Program-made: the position numbers and the translations under genes
Assembly: GCA_947630065.1 (NCBI GenBank)
Contig: CANRGE010000016.1
Location: forward strand, 1 to 40,709
DNA: 40,709 nt
Origin: an uncultured Clostridia bacterium
GTDB lineage: Bacteria > Bacillota > Clostridia > TANB77 > CAG-508
Direction of reading: 5' to 3'
Shown here: in pieces, positions 1 through 9,330 of the stretch
How positions within the stretch are numbered: the first letter of the stretch is position 1
Layout of the letters: each line of letters starts with the position of its first letter
The notes under the pieces: model-generated
What the model was told of the DNA's origin: nothing
Databases searched by the model: none
Seen by the model: the letters and a program-made list of their open reading frames with translations, nothing else

Positions 1-102
1 AAACATATTAATATTATATCACCACACTTATATCAGGTTTTTAATAAAAAACGGAAATTCAAATAAAAATTTGCGAAATGTAAATATTTTATTAGATAAT
101 TA

Positions 103-131
103 TTGACTTTTTCCAATTTTTGTATTAAAAT
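103..131 (+). promoter_or_regulatory. sigma-A-type promoter of rplM-rpsI
   Basis: TTGACT at 103-108 and TAAAAT at 126-131 are separated by 17 nt. Transcription would start near 138, leaving a leader of about 100 nt before rplM. Only the pattern is visible; no start site is measured. Confidence 0.6.
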
Positions 132-157
132 TATTAAGCAATTATTTATTATAAGTC

Positions 158-187
158 AAAATAAACTTCTCCCCGGTAGTTTATTTT
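158..187 (+). promoter_or_regulatory. leader hairpin upstream of rplM (possible L13 leader)
   Basis: A perfect 10-bp stem (AAAATAAACT at 158-167 with AGTTTATTTT at 178-187) encloses the loop TCTCCCCGGT, the only GC-rich stretch in the leader. Low-GC Gram-positives often carry an autoregulatory L13 leader at this position. I cannot match it to the covariance model by eye, so that identity is an inference. There is no strong U-run after it, so it is not a plain terminator. Confidence 0.45.
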
Positions 188-240
188 TAAATTTATAATA
201 ATCTAATATTTAAAATTATGAATGGAGGGTATTTATTACC

Positions 241-675
241 ATGAATAATACAACATATAGTATAAAAAAAGAAGATATTCAAAGAAAATGGTATATAATT
301 GATGCAGAAGGCAAACCTTTAGGAAGAGTTGCTACAGAAGCTGCAAAATTATTAAGAGGAAAACATAAACCAACTTTTTCACCTAATATAGACGCTGGTG
401 ATCATGTAATTATAATTAATGCTGCTAAAGTTGTTCTTACAGGACATAAATTAGATCAAAAAGTTTATAAACATCATTCTGGTTACATAGGCGGAATGAA
501 AGAAACTCCAGCTAGAGTTATGTTACAAAATAATCCTAATAAAGCTTTAATGCTTGCTATAAAAGGAATGCTTCCAAAAAATAGTTTAGGAAGACAAACA
601 ATTAAAAAATTAAGAATATATGCTGGTAGTGAACACGAAAACGAAGCTCAAAAACCAGAAGTATGGAAATTCTAA
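241..675 (+). CDS. rplM: 50S ribosomal protein L13
   Basis: L13 is an early-assembling protein of the large ribosomal subunit that binds 23S rRNA. The 144-aa product is full length. It shows the family signatures W-Y-I-I-D-A near residue 17, the L-R-G-K-H-K-P segment near residues 38-44, G-D-H-V-I-I-I-N near 53-60, and the [11 protein letters not shown] stretch near residues 108-118. The ATG follows GGAGGG about 12 nt upstream. It is followed after 24 nt by rpsI, the usual bacterial pair, and both are read from the promoter at 103-131. A hairpin leader at 158-187 suggests feedback control. Confidence 0.97.
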   Translation: MNNTTYSIKKEDIQRKWYIIDAEGKPLGRVATEAAKLLRGKHKPTFSPNIDAGDHVIIINAAKVVLTGHKLDQKVYKHHSGYIGGMKETPARVMLQNNPNKALMLAIKGMLPKNSLGRQTIKKLRIYAGSEHENEAQKPEVWKF

Positions 676-699
676 GAAATATTTAAGGAGGAAAATTAA

Positions 700-1107
700 A
701 TGCCTAAAGCAAAATCAGAAAAAATAGTTTTCTATGGTACAGGTAGAAGAAAAAGTTCTATAGCTAGAGTAAGATTAGTTGAAGGAACAGGAAATATAAC
801 AATAAATGGAAAAAATATAGATGAATATTTAGATTTAGAAACATTAAAAGTTATAGTTAGACAACCTTTAACAGTAACAAATACATTATCTAAATATGAT
901 GTAATTTGTAAAGTTCAAGGTGGAGGATTTACAGGTCAAGCAGGTGCTATAAGACTTGGAATATCTAGAGCTTTATTAGAAGCAAATAGTGAATATAGAC
1001 CAGTTTTAAAATCAAACGGATTCTTAACAAGAGATTCTCGTATGAAAGAAAGAAAAAAATACGGTCTTAAAAAAGCTAGAAAAGCTCCACAATTTAGTAA
1101 GAGATAA
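700..1107 (+). CDS. rpsI: 30S ribosomal protein S9
   Basis: S9 belongs to the small-subunit head and its C-terminal tail reaches the P-site tRNA. The 135-aa protein has the N-terminal [13 protein letters not shown] motif, the [15 protein letters not shown] region in the middle and the invariant basic tail ending A-P-Q-F-S-K-R. The start has a strong AAGGAGG site. It is the second gene of the rplM operon and is followed closely by an intrinsic terminator at 1126-1168. Confidence 0.97.
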   Translation: MPKAKSEKIVFYGTGRRKSSIARVRLVEGTGNITINGKNIDEYLDLETLKVIVRQPLTVTNTLSKYDVICKVQGGGFTGQAGAIRLGISRALLEANSEYRPVLKSNGFLTRDSRMKERKKYGLKKARKAPQFSKR

Positions 1108-1125
1108 TATTTTCGAACATATACC

Positions 1126-1168
1126 AAAAAATAATCTAGTAATATTTAATATTGCTAGATTATTTTTT
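1126..1168 (+). terminator. terminator of rplM-rpsI
   Basis: A 17-nt arm at 1130-1146 pairs with 1148-1164, including one G-U pair, and is followed by TTTTTT. It lies 20 nt after the rpsI stop. The symmetry would let it act on both strands. Confidence 0.8.
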
Positions 1169-1188
1169 ATATGAGTAATAAAATCTCA

Positions 1189-1401
1189 TTATCTACTATT
1201 CTCTATTTTTATATATTCTAATATTATTTTTTCTACTCTATTTAATGCTTCCATATATGTTATATATTTACCTGCATGTCTATTTACAACTTCTAGGCGA
1301 ATTAATTTTATATATTGGTTATATCTTCTATAATACATTTGTGCTACTTTATGTTTGCTTAATCCACTTTTCCAAAGTTTTAGCACTTCTTTTTCACTCA
1401 T
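1189..1401 (-). CDS. small basic protein of unknown function, possible helix-turn-helix
   Basis: I do not recognise this 70-aa product. It is basic, and the segment W-K-S-G-L-S-K-H-K-V-A-Q-M-Y (residues 10-23) has the spacing of a homeodomain-like helix-turn-helix, as found in small clostridial DNA-binding proteins; this is inference. The ATG has AGGTGAT 5 nt upstream. It lies in a stretch of decayed genes (1499-1617, 1833-1997), so it may be a surviving piece of an old mobile or toxin-antitoxin region. The long open frames on the opposite strand here are AT-rich shadows. Confidence 0.5.
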   Translation of the reverse strand: MSEKEVLKLWKSGLSKHKVAQMYYRRYNQYIKLIRLEVVNRHAGKYITYMEALNRVEKIILEYIKIENSR

Positions 1402-1447
1402 ACTATCACCTATTGTGTAGTATTTGCAATATGTGTAAATAAATGTT

Positions 1448-1479
1448 AAAAAGATGCAAATATTTACATCTTTTTACTC
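1448..1479 (-). terminator. terminator downstream of the relic at 1499-1617
   Basis: AAAAAGATG (1448-1456) pairs with CATCTTTTT (1467-1475), giving a hairpin ending in a U-run when read on the minus strand. It directly follows the stop codon of the relic gene, which supports that relic having once been a gene. Confidence 0.55.
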
Positions 1480-1498
1480 TATATAAAATTAATTATTC

Positions 1499-1617
1499 CT
1501 ACTTGTACAAACATTTCAACATTGCTTTTTCTAAAAGTTCTGTATCTATTACTGACATTATACATGCATTTAACATATCTGCTGATTCTATTCTTTGCAA
1601 GTCTAAAATGTATCCAT
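1499..1617 (-). pseudogene. possible frameshifted small gene (about 39 codons)
   Basis: Read on the minus strand, an ATG at 1617 (preceded by AAAGGAATT) gives M-D-T-F and then a stop. In the next frame an open stretch continues L-D-L-Q-R-I-E-S-A-D-M-L-N-A-C and ends at TAG 1499-1501, followed by a terminator. One missing T in the TTTT run would join the two halves, and the total length of 119 nt is one short of a multiple of three. The product is unrecognised. Whether this is a decayed gene or a sequencing slip is open. Confidence 0.3.
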
Positions 1618-1654
1618 ATACTTAAAATTCCTTTCATCTTGCTTTTTATTTTTT

Positions 1655-1821
1655 TATATAATAGGAAAGTTCTACTTTCCTATTATATAAAAAATAACAT
1701 TGCACAGAAAATTTACTTCGTAAATTTTCGCGTCAACAAATCTTTACGATTCTTTGAGACCTTGAATTTAGATAGCAAACTTTAAGATGTAGAGAAAAGG
1801 TCTCGCGAAGCGAGATTTGTT
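1655..1821 (+). repeat. type A structured repeat, copy A1
   Basis: One of five copies of a roughly 167-bp element (others at 5219-5386, 5386-5552, 8214-8382, 21726-21892). Parts in order: an AT-rich hairpin (TATATAATAGGAAAGT, loop TCT, then its complement); a small hairpin AAAATTTAC/GTAAATTTT; and a long imperfect hairpin closed by AACAAATCT/AGATTTGTT with inner stem GAGACCTT/AAGGTCTC. The last part also contains TCTCGC-GAA-GCGAGA. This copy reads ACGATTC where most others have ACGCTTC. It carries no open frame of note. Confidence 0.85.
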
Positions 1822-1832
1822 CTATTTTATTC

Positions 1833-1997
1833 TTATACTGACTTTTTTATTATATCTATCATTTCTACCATTGTAATTTCTTTATTTGAGTATCTTCTAA
1901 GTAATTCTATATCTTCATTATTAACTTCTATATTTTCCATTGCTAAATCTTTTTTTTAATTAGCTATATCAAATTCAAATTTCTTTTGGTCAAACAT
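1833..1997 (-). pseudogene. short antitoxin-like gene with in-frame stop
   Basis: A strong GGAGG site precedes an ATG at 1997. The frame reads M-F-D-Q-K-K-F-E-F-D-I-A-N, then TAA, then continues in the same frame for 40 residues including L-L-R-R-Y-S-N-K-E-I-T-M-V-E-M-I. The stop lies beside a run of eight A. Small proteins with this R-R-Y-S-x-x-E-I-T pattern often resemble Fic-type antitoxins or toxin-antitoxin partners, but that is an impression, not a match. A 34-aa product could restart at the ATG of M-E-N-I-E-V. A type A repeat abuts its 3' end. Confidence 0.4.
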
Positions 1998-2058
1998 TTA
2001 GAATTTTTCCTCCTTTAAAATTATATTCATATTATACCATAAATAAAATTATATATAA

Positions 2059-2103
2059 AAAATGACGAAATATATAAATTAAGTTATATTTCATCATTTT
2101 TTT
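2059..2103 (-). terminator. terminator of lexA
   Basis: ATGATGAAATATA pairs with TATATTTCGTCAT (arms 2085-2097 and 2062-2074, one U-G pair on the minus-strand RNA), followed by a U-run. It sits directly after the lexA stop at 2111. Confidence 0.75.
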
Positions 2104-2110
2104 ATAATAT

Positions 2111-2767
2111 TTACATTTTTCTAAATACTCCTGCTACTTTTCCAAGTATTTTACAGTCTGGAACAATTATTGGATCCATTGTTGAGTTTTCTGGTTGTAA
2201 TCTTATATGGTCTTTTTCTTTATAGAAAGTTTTAACTGTTGCTTCATCTTCTATTAAAGCTACTACTATTTCTCCATTATTTGCTGTATTTTGTTTTTTT
2301 ACTAATATGTAATCTCCATCTAAAATTCCAGCTTCTATCATACTTTCGCCTCTAACTGTTAGCATAAAGCTTTCACTGTTTCCAACAAAATCTATTGGAA
2401 TTGGAAATGTATCTGTAATGTTTTCTACTGCAAGTATTGGAGCTCCTGCTGTAATTTTTCCTATAACAGGTACTTCTACCATTTCTTTTCCACTATAAAA
2501 TTCTTTCATTTGTGTTTGGTTTGGATTTTCTACTAATCCTCCCTTTAATAATTTTAATGTTCTACCTTTTTGAGATTCTTTTTTAATATATCCTTTTTCT
2601 TGTAGTTTTGCAATATAACCATGTACAGTTGCTGTAGATTTTAGTCCTACTGCTTTTCCTATTTCTCTTACAGATGGTGGATATCCATTTGCTATTATTT
2701 GTTTCTCAATATATTTTAGTATTGCCTTTTCTCTTTTATTTAGTTCATTTGAATCCTTTTTCATCAA
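2111..2767 (-). CDS. lexA: LexA repressor (SOS regulator)
   Basis: LexA represses DNA-damage genes and cleaves itself when stimulated by RecA filaments. The 218-aa product has an N-terminal winged helix-turn-helix (about 1-70), a linker, and an S24 peptidase domain. Visible key residues are the Ala107-Gly108 cleavage bond in I-T-A-G-A-P, catalytic Ser142 in R-G-E-S-M, and catalytic Lys179 in A-T-V-K-T. The ATG has AAGGAG upstream. It is monocistronic, read from a promoter at 2794-2822 and ended at 2059-2103. I see no GAAC-N4-GTTC box at its own promoter, so self-regulation is not evident. Confidence 0.96.
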   Translation of the reverse strand: MMKKDSNELNKREKAILKYIEKQIIANGYPPSVREIGKAVGLKSTATVHGYIAKLQEKGYIKKESQKGRTLKLLKGGLVENPNQTQMKEFYSGKEMVEVPVIGKITAGAPILAVENITDTFPIPIDFVGNSESFMLTVRGESMIEAGILDGDYILVKKQNTANNGEIVVALIEDEATVKTFYKEKDHIRLQPENSTMDPIIVPDCKILGKVAGVFRKM

Positions 2768-2793
2768 ATCACTCCTTATTTATATTTGTCACT

Positions 2794-2822
2794 ATGGTAT
2801 CATAAAAAAAATAAAATGTCAA
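2794..2822 (-). promoter_or_regulatory. lexA promoter inside the obg terminator
   Basis: On the minus strand TTGACA (2817-2822) and TACCAT (2794-2799) have a 17-nt spacer. The -35 hexamer lies in the downstream arm of the hairpin that ends obg transcription, so the two signals share bases. Confidence 0.6.
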
Positions 2823-2861
2823 ACAAATTTTCTAAAAAATTTTGTTTGACATTTTATTTTT
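2813..2861 (-). terminator. terminator of trpS-obg
   Basis: A 15-bp perfect stem (2841-2855 with 2813-2827) follows the obg stop and is followed by a long U-run on the minus strand. Its distal arm carries the lexA -35 element. Confidence 0.8.
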
Positions 2862-5146
<2,285 letters not shown>

Positions 5147-5218
5147 AATATCTAATCCTCCTTTATAGTTTTATTCCAAATGTTACTTTTATATAATATT
5201 TCCTATTTTATTATATAT

Positions 5219-5386
5219 AACAAATCTCGCTTCGCGAGACCTTTTCTCTACACCTTAAAGTTTGCTATCTAAATTCAAGGTCTCAAAGAAGCGTAAAGAT
5301 TTGTTGACGCGAAAATTTACAAAGTAAATTTTCTGTGCAATGTTATTTTTTTATATAATAGGAAAGTAGAACTTTCCTATTATATA
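5219..5386 (-). repeat. type A structured repeat, copy A2
   Basis: A full copy in inverted orientation relative to A1, in direct tandem with A3. It preserves the ACGCTTC/GAAGCG pairing of the long hairpin and the terminal AT-rich hairpin. Together A2 and A3 fill most of the 440-bp gap between trpS and rpmA, which has no other gene. Confidence 0.85.
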
Positions 5387-5552
5387 GCAAATCTCGCTTC
5401 GCGAGACCTTTTCTCTACATCTTAAAGTTTGCTATCTAAATTCAAGGTCTCAAAGAAACGTAAAGATTTGTTGACGCGAAAATTTACAAAGTAAATTTTC
5501 TGTGCAATGTTATTTTTTTATATAATAGGAAAGTAGAACTTTCCTATTATAT
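5386..5552 (-). repeat. type A structured repeat, copy A3
   Basis: Tandem neighbour of A2 in the same orientation; near-identical except AACGTAAAG in place of AGCGTAAAG and GCAAATCTC at its outer end. It abuts the rpmA terminator at 5557-5583. Tandem same-strand copies suggest local duplication. Confidence 0.85.
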
Positions 5553-5556
5553 TAAT

Positions 5557-5586
5557 AAAACAACTCCTGTTAGGAGTTGTTTTATC
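5557..5586 (-). terminator. terminator of rplU-rpmA
   Basis: A perfect 12-bp stem AAAACAACTCCT/AGGAGTTGTTTT (5557-5568 with 5572-5583) with a 3-nt loop, 3 nt after the rpmA stop on the minus strand. Confidence 0.85.
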
Positions 5587-5862
5587 TTATTCAGCTTTTG
5601 CTGTTTCTACTACTGGGTAAACACTAATTTTTTTCTTGTCTTTACCTAATCTTTCAAATTTAACTGTTCCATCTACTAATGCATATAATGTATCATCACT
5701 ACCAATTCCTACATTAGTTCCTGGATGTACTTTTGTTCCTCTTTGTCTTATTAATATATTTCCTGCTAAAACAAATTGTCCATCAGCTCTTTTAACTCCA
5801 AGACGTTTAGATTCACTGTCTCTACCATTCTTAACACTACCTTGACCTTTCTTATGAGCCAC
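5587..5862 (-). CDS. rpmA: 50S ribosomal protein L27 (no N-terminal extension)
   Basis: L27 reaches the peptidyl-transferase centre with its N-terminus. The 91-aa protein has the family core [15 protein letters not shown] and R-Q-R-G-T-K-x-H-P-G. It starts at GTG (5860-5862) with AGGGAG upstream, and an in-frame TGA 9 nt before the start rules out an earlier one. Most Firmicutes make L27 with a short cleaved extension and encode the protease Prp between rplU and rpmA. Here both are absent: only 58 nt separate the genes. It is cotranscribed with rplU. Confidence 0.96.
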   Translation of the reverse strand: MAHKKGQGSVKNGRDSESKRLGVKRADGQFVLAGNILIRQRGTKVHPGTNVGIGSDDTLYALVDGTVKFERLGKDKKKISVYPVVETAKAE

Positions 5863-5920
5863 TCTATCTCACTCCCTTCAATTTGTTGTTATATATCTCT
5901 TTTAAATTAATATCAAAAAA

Positions 5921-6277
5921 TTATTCTTCTACTTTTTCTTCAGCTTCTGTTGCTTGTTTTTTAGTTGCTGCTTTTATTGATGTGATTTCTACTTTTGTGT
6001 ATGGTTGTCTGTGTCCTTGTTTTCTTCTATAATTCTTTTTTGGTTTATATTTGAAAACTATTATTTTTTTACCTTTTCCATGAGCAACTACTTTTCCTTC
6101 AACTTTATAACCTTTAACATAAGGATTTCCTATTTCTACTTTTCCTTCATCAGATACTAAAACAACTTTATCAAAAGTAACTTTTTTTCCTTCTTCAGTA
6201 TCTAATTTTTCAAAGAAAACTACATCTCCTTCTGCTACTTTATATTGTTTTCCACAGCTTTCAATTATTGCGTACAT
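5921..6277 (-). CDS. rplU: 50S ribosomal protein L21
   Basis: L21 is a large-subunit protein binding 23S rRNA. The 118-aa product has the start M-Y-A-I-I-E-x-C-G-K-Q-Y-K-V, the central [19 protein letters not shown] segment and the [13 protein letters not shown] motif. It has an acidic tail after residue 105 longer than the minimal family member. The ATG follows GGGAGGTG. It leads the rplU-rpmA pair, read from the promoter at 6380-6408 with a leader of about 95 nt. Confidence 0.96.
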   Translation of the reverse strand: MYAIIESCGKQYKVAEGDVVFFEKLDTEEGKKVTFDKVVLVSDEGKVEIGNPYVKGYKVEGKVVAHGKGKKIIVFKYKPKKNYRRKQGHRQPYTKVEITSIKAATKKQATEAEEKVEE

Positions 6278-6372
6278 TTATGTACACCTCCCTTTTTTGT
6301 ATACTCGCTAATCCCAAACTTTAGGTAGTTAAACTAAATTAACCTTTATGTACCTTAATTAAGCGGATTACA
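6278..6372 (-). promoter_or_regulatory. rplU 5' leader (possible L21 leader)
   Basis: The transcript leader contains GGTTAATTTAGTTTAACTACC, in which GGTTAA/TTTAACT-type pairing is possible, and then GTTTGGGATTAGCGAG. Firmicutes commonly carry an L21 autoregulatory leader here. I cannot confirm the family by eye. Confidence 0.35.
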
Positions 6373-6379
6373 GTTAATA

Positions 6380-6408
6380 ATTTTAACATTTTTTACTATA
6401 TTTGTCAA
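6380..6408 (-). promoter_or_regulatory. promoter of rplU-rpmA
   Basis: Minus-strand TTGACA (6403-6408), 17-nt spacer, TAAAAT (6380-6385): a near-consensus vegetative promoter suited to a ribosomal protein operon. Confidence 0.75.
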
Positions 6409-6429
6409 TCATTTTATATACCTTTTACT

Positions 6430-7104
6430 CTATTTTTTCATTTTTTTTAACATTTCTTTTTCTTTGTCTGTTACTCTATATGATTCTCTTATTTTTTGTA
6501 TAGCTTTATTATAAGTAAAATCATCTAATTTTGATTGTTTTAAATATTGCATAGTTTTCTTAGATTGTTTTATATAACAAATTGATATTGCCCATGCTTG
6601 TGCCATTTTTACATAATACCCTTCATGTGAAATATTATCTATTATATTTAGCACTTCATCTATGTAGTCATCTTCTATATAATAATCTAATAATATTACA
6701 ATTGCGAATCTTAGTTCAAACTCTTTTTCTGATTTTAGATACTTTTTTAAAAATTCTAAAAAATTTTTCTTATTATTTTTTATAAATTTTAATCCCGAAC
6801 ATGTCACATCACATACTGCCCAATTATTTATTTTAGGAATAAAATTTGTTAAATATTCTAATCTTTCTTCATATTCCATTTTAGCAAGTCCTATTATCAT
6901 TCCTTGTAACATTATTTCCTCATAGTAGTCATTTCCTATTTTTTCTAAATTAGTTTTATATTCTTTAGAAAGTTCTTTTGCTAGCTTTCGTAAGTTTGGT
7001 ACGGTTACTCCTATTATATTATTTGTTCCTGGACATAATTTTGAATGGAATTCTTTATATTTAGGTTCAGCTAATTCAAATATTCTTTTTCTTATTTCTT
7101 CCAC
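6430..7104 (-). CDS. AlkD-type DNA alkylation repair protein
   Basis: AlkD-family proteins are built of HEAT-like helical repeats and remove bulky or cationic alkylated bases without base flipping. The 224-aa product has the family pattern: an N-terminal G-V-T-V-P-N-L-R-K-L-A-K segment (about 32-43), the N-N-W-A-V-C-D-V-T-C-S-G-L-K region in the middle, and the F-E-L-R-F-A-I-V-I-L-L-D-Y-Y stretch. The basic C-terminus fits DNA binding. It is a single gene transcribed toward the rplU promoter. The ATG has a GGAGTAAAG-like site. No LexA box is seen upstream. Confidence 0.85.
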   Translation of the reverse strand: MEEIRKRIFELAEPKYKEFHSKLCPGTNNIIGVTVPNLRKLAKELSKEYKTNLEKIGNDYYEEIMLQGMIIGLAKMEYEERLEYLTNFIPKINNWAVCDVTCSGLKFIKNNKKNFLEFLKKYLKSEKEFELRFAIVILLDYYIEDDYIDEVLNIIDNISHEGYYVKMAQAWAISICYIKQSKKTMQYLKQSKLDDFTYNKAIQKIRESYRVTDKEKEMLKKMKK

Positions 7105-7229
7105 TACTTTACTCCTTTCAACAAATTCTTGCCTTTTTTAAATTTTATCATATAATATTATTTTTGTATATGTTAGAAAAATTTAATTTACACAAAAATT
7201 TAGACTTTCTTAATTTTATGTCTTCTTTC

Positions 7230-7258
7230 TTGACTTTTCTTTTTGGATTATTTATAAT
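7230..7258 (+). promoter_or_regulatory. strong promoter before the leader ORF and TVP38 gene
   Basis: TTGACT (7230-7235), 17-nt spacer, perfect TATAAT (7253-7258). Transcription would start near 7265 and give a leader of about 170 nt before the TVP38 gene, containing a small ORF and a hairpin. Confidence 0.75.
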
Positions 7259-7296
7259 ATTTTCTATGTTATAAATTTATAGGGAGAAAAGTTAAA

Positions 7297-7398
7297 ATGC
7301 ATAATCTAAGCGAATCTTTACGGAATGTTCAATCACATAGCACAGAAGATTTTATAACTTTATTAAAAGAACCTCCTCAAAATTATATAATAATTTGA
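7297..7398 (+). CDS. 33-aa leader peptide candidate
   Basis: An ATG with AGGGAGAAAAG upstream opens a 33-codon frame, M-H-N-L-S-E-S-L-R-N-V-Q-S-H-S-T-E-D and on to K-E-P-P-Q-N-Y-I-I-I. It begins about 30 nt after the predicted transcription start, and its last codons lie inside a hairpin (CCTCAAAATTAT pairing with ATAATTTGAGG). This arrangement resembles a translated leader whose ribosome could affect the hairpin. The product is unrecognised. Confidence 0.4.
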   Translation: MHNLSESLRNVQSHSTEDFITLLKEPPQNYIII

Positions 7399-7405
7399 GG
7401 GTTTT
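7373..7405 (+). terminator. weak terminator or attenuator hairpin
   Basis: CCTCAAAATTAT and ATAATTTGAGG pair with a short loop and are followed by GTTTTATATT. The U-run is short, so full termination is doubtful. It lies between the strong promoter and the TVP38 gene. Confidence 0.4.
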
Positions 7406-7436
7406 ATATTAAAATTTTATATTTAAGGAAATTTAT

Positions 7437-8144
7437 ATGGAGAATAAAAATATAAAAAAATTTAAAACTTTAAAAATACTAATTTTTTTAGCTATTATCG
7501 CTTTATTATTAATACTTACTATAAAATTATTACCTTTATTTAAAAATCTTGCCACAGATGAGGGTAGATTAAATTTCAAATCACAAATGGCTGATTCAGG
7601 AAATTCTAGTGCTTTTATTATAATAGGTCTACAATTATTACAAATATTAGTTCCTATTCTTCCTGGTGAACCTATAGAATTTTTGGCTGGAATGTGTTAT
7701 GGATCTTTTAATGGAATGATTATATTATTTATTGGCTCTTTTTTAAGTTCTTTTATTATATTTTTTTGCGTTAGAAAATTCGGAATTAATTTTATTGAAA
7801 CTTTTTTAGGACATGATACTATAGAAAAAATATATAAAAATAAATTGCTTTCAAATCCAAAAAGACTTGAAATTGTTTTATTTTTCGTTTTTTTAATTCC
7901 TGGAACACCTAAAGATTTATTTGTATATTTAGGAGGATTATTACCAGTTCATCCTATAAAATTTTTATTAATTGCAACATTTGCTAGATTTCCATCTATT
8001 ATTAGTTCTACTATTGCTGGCGCTAATACTCTAAATGGTAATTTTAAGGTCACTATATTCATTTATGTATTTACTCTTCTTATTTCTTGTTTTGGAATTA
8101 TTATATATAATATTATTTCAAAACCTGAAGAACAAACTAAATAA
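7437..8144 (+). CDS. TVP38/TMEM64-family membrane protein (DedA-like)
   Basis: TVP38/SNARE-associated family proteins are multi-pass membrane proteins related to DedA, thought to move or flip lipids. The 235-aa product has a first membrane segment at about 14-34, then the family core: P-G-E-P-I-E-F-L-A-G-M-C-Y-G near residue 75, further helices, and F-L-I-P-G-T-P-K-D-L-F-V-Y-L-G-G near residues 155-170. The start has AAGGAAA upstream. It is alone in its transcript, apart from the small leader ORF. Its substrate cannot be told. Confidence 0.85.
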   Translation: MENKNIKKFKTLKILIFLAIIALLLILTIKLLPLFKNLATDEGRLNFKSQMADSGNSSAFIIIGLQLLQILVPILPGEPIEFLAGMCYGSFNGMIILFIGSFLSSFIIFFCVRKFGINFIETFLGHDTIEKIYKNKLLSNPKRLEIVLFFVFLIPGTPKDLFVYLGGLLPVHPIKFLLIATFARFPSIISSTIAGANTLNGNFKVTIFIYVFTLLISCFGIIIYNIISKPEEQTK

Positions 8145-8154
8145 TTATATATAA

Positions 8155-8214
8155 TAAAGGAGCTCTCTTTTATAGCATCCACTATATGGTGTTCACTTAA
8201 GAAAGCTTCTTTTT
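8155..8214 (+). terminator. terminator after the TVP38 gene
   Basis: AAAGGAGCTCTCTT (8156-8169) pairs with AAGAAAGCTTCTTT (8199-8212) through some G-U pairs, and a T-run follows. A type A repeat begins directly at its end. Confidence 0.6.
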
Positions 8215-8382
8215 ATATAATAGGAAAGTTCTACTTTCCTATTATATAAAAAAAATAACATTGCACAGAAAATTTACTTTGTAAATTTTCGCGTCAACAA
8301 ATCTTTACGCTTCTTTGAGACCTTGAATTTAGATAACAAACTTTAAGATGTAGAGAAAAGGTCTCGCGAAGCGAGATTTGTT
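8214..8382 (+). repeat. type A structured repeat, copy A4
   Basis: A full 169-bp copy in the same orientation as A1, placed between the convergent ends of the TVP38 gene and the AAA+ operon. All stems are intact: 16-bp terminal hairpin, AAAATTTAC/GTAAATTTT, and the long hairpin in which AACAAATCT, CGCTTC and GAGACCTT pair in order with AAGGTCTC, GAAGCG and AGATTTGTT. Confidence 0.87.
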
Positions 8383-8386
8383 ATCG

Positions 8387-8421
8387 TTTTAAATAACATA
8401 TAATTTTATTGTTATTTAAAA
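8387..8421 (-). terminator. hairpin ending the four-gene AAA+ operon
   Basis: A perfect 12-bp stem TTTTAAATAACA/TGTTATTTAAAA (8387-8398 with 8410-8421) just after the stop at 8425. The following U-run is poor, so it may stabilise the 3' end rather than terminate. Confidence 0.5.
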
Positions 8422-8424
8422 TCA

Positions 8425-9288
8425 CTAATTTTCTTTCATTTGTTCCATTATTTCCGGAATATTTCTAAAGCTTTTATTTTCATTCAATGTTATTTTTCCA
8501 CATTCAATATCTTGCAAAGTTATATTTCTTAATTTTATTTCTCCTTTAAAATATTTGCTTAAAAATATAAGAGGAGAATCAGTAGGTAATTTATGTGTAT
8601 ATAATTCTAGTTCTTTTTCATTAAAGACATCTACATGACATCCTTCATCAAAGCTGTTATGATTAACTATAACATTATAGGAATTATCAAAGAATTTTTG
8701 ATTTTTCTTTTTATGTGGAATATCTGTTATTACATGTAGCTTATCATAAAAATTATAATTTCTTGAATGACTATAGTAATCTTCTTTTATTTTTACTATA
8801 TCTCCCTTTTTGAATTTTGTACCAGCAGATGGATTAATATAATCTTCATAATCTACTGTAACTTTTCTTTCTAATCGCTTACCTTTGTAATTAAAAATAT
8901 ACACACCTGTAATATAAATTTCTTTTCCATTATAATCATAACTATGCTCTATTTTTGCAGGTACTAAATCAGCACAATATAAATTATGAATATCTAAATT
9001 ACTTACAATAGGTAAATTATTTAGATTCATTAATTTATCAACATTTTCAGGTTCAAATTCTGTTATTGTAAAGTCATAAATCGTTTTTAGTTTAAATAAT
9101 TGTTCTTTAGATAGTTTTTCTATTTTTGCATCTTCCTCAAACCAATCTTCATATTCTTTTCTTAATTCATCTTCTAGCCACTTCTCTCCAACTTGTTTTG
9201 CTAATTCTAAACTTGAATATACATTTTCATAATGATAGTTATAGTTGTTAAAATCAAACATTACCTGTAATAGATAAATCTTTTTCAT
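8425..9288 (-). CDS. unknown protein, last gene of the AAA+ operon
   Basis: I do not recognise this 287-aa protein. A GTG at 9309 would add seven residues, but the ATG at 9288 (M-K-K-I-Y-L-L-Q-V) has AAAGGATG at good spacing and is preferred. The N-terminal half is acidic and helical (K-W-L-E-D-E-L-R-K-E-Y-E-D-W-F-E-E). The middle has F-K-K-G-D-I-V-K-I-K, a pattern typical of small SH3- or KOW-like beta-barrels. No signal peptide or membrane helix is seen. It lies 42 nt after the DnaB-like gene and is probably its cotranscribed partner. Confidence 0.75.
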   Translation of the reverse strand: MKKIYLLQVMFDFNNYNYHYENVYSSLELAKQVGEKWLEDELRKEYEDWFEEDAKIEKLSKEQLFKLKTIYDFTITEFEPENVDKLMNLNNLPIVSNLDIHNLYCADLVPAKIEHSYDYNGKEIYITGVYIFNYKGKRLERKVTVDYEDYINPSAGTKFKKGDIVKIKEDYYSHSRNYNFYDKLHVITDIPHKKKNQKFFDNSYNVIVNHNSFDEGCHVDVFNEKELELYTHKLPTDSPLIFLSKYFKGEIKLRNITLQDIECGKITLNENKSFRNIPEIMEQMKEN

Positions 9289-9330
9289 TTTCTTTATACA
9301 TCCTTTCACTAAAATATTGACTATATTTGT

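Noticed and set aside
1113..1126. CGAACATATACCAA resembling a LexA box
   Set aside because: Only one half matches GAAC-N4-GTTC, and it sits between rpsI and its terminator with no promoter to control.
1245..1785. Overlapping plus-strand open frames of 60-87 aa
   Set aside because: They are Leu/Phe/Tyr-rich shadows in AT-rich DNA, cross a repeat element and lack ribosome sites.
1655..1821. Type A repeats considered as a CRISPR array or tRNA-like genes
   Set aside because: Copies are dispersed, about 167 bp, in both orientations and without unique regular spacers. The fold is not a cloverleaf and there is no T-loop sequence.
5147..5218. Search for a tRNA or T-box upstream of trpS
   Set aside because: The short stretch holds no T-box core sequence or specifier hairpin that I can recognise; the region further upstream is type A repeats.
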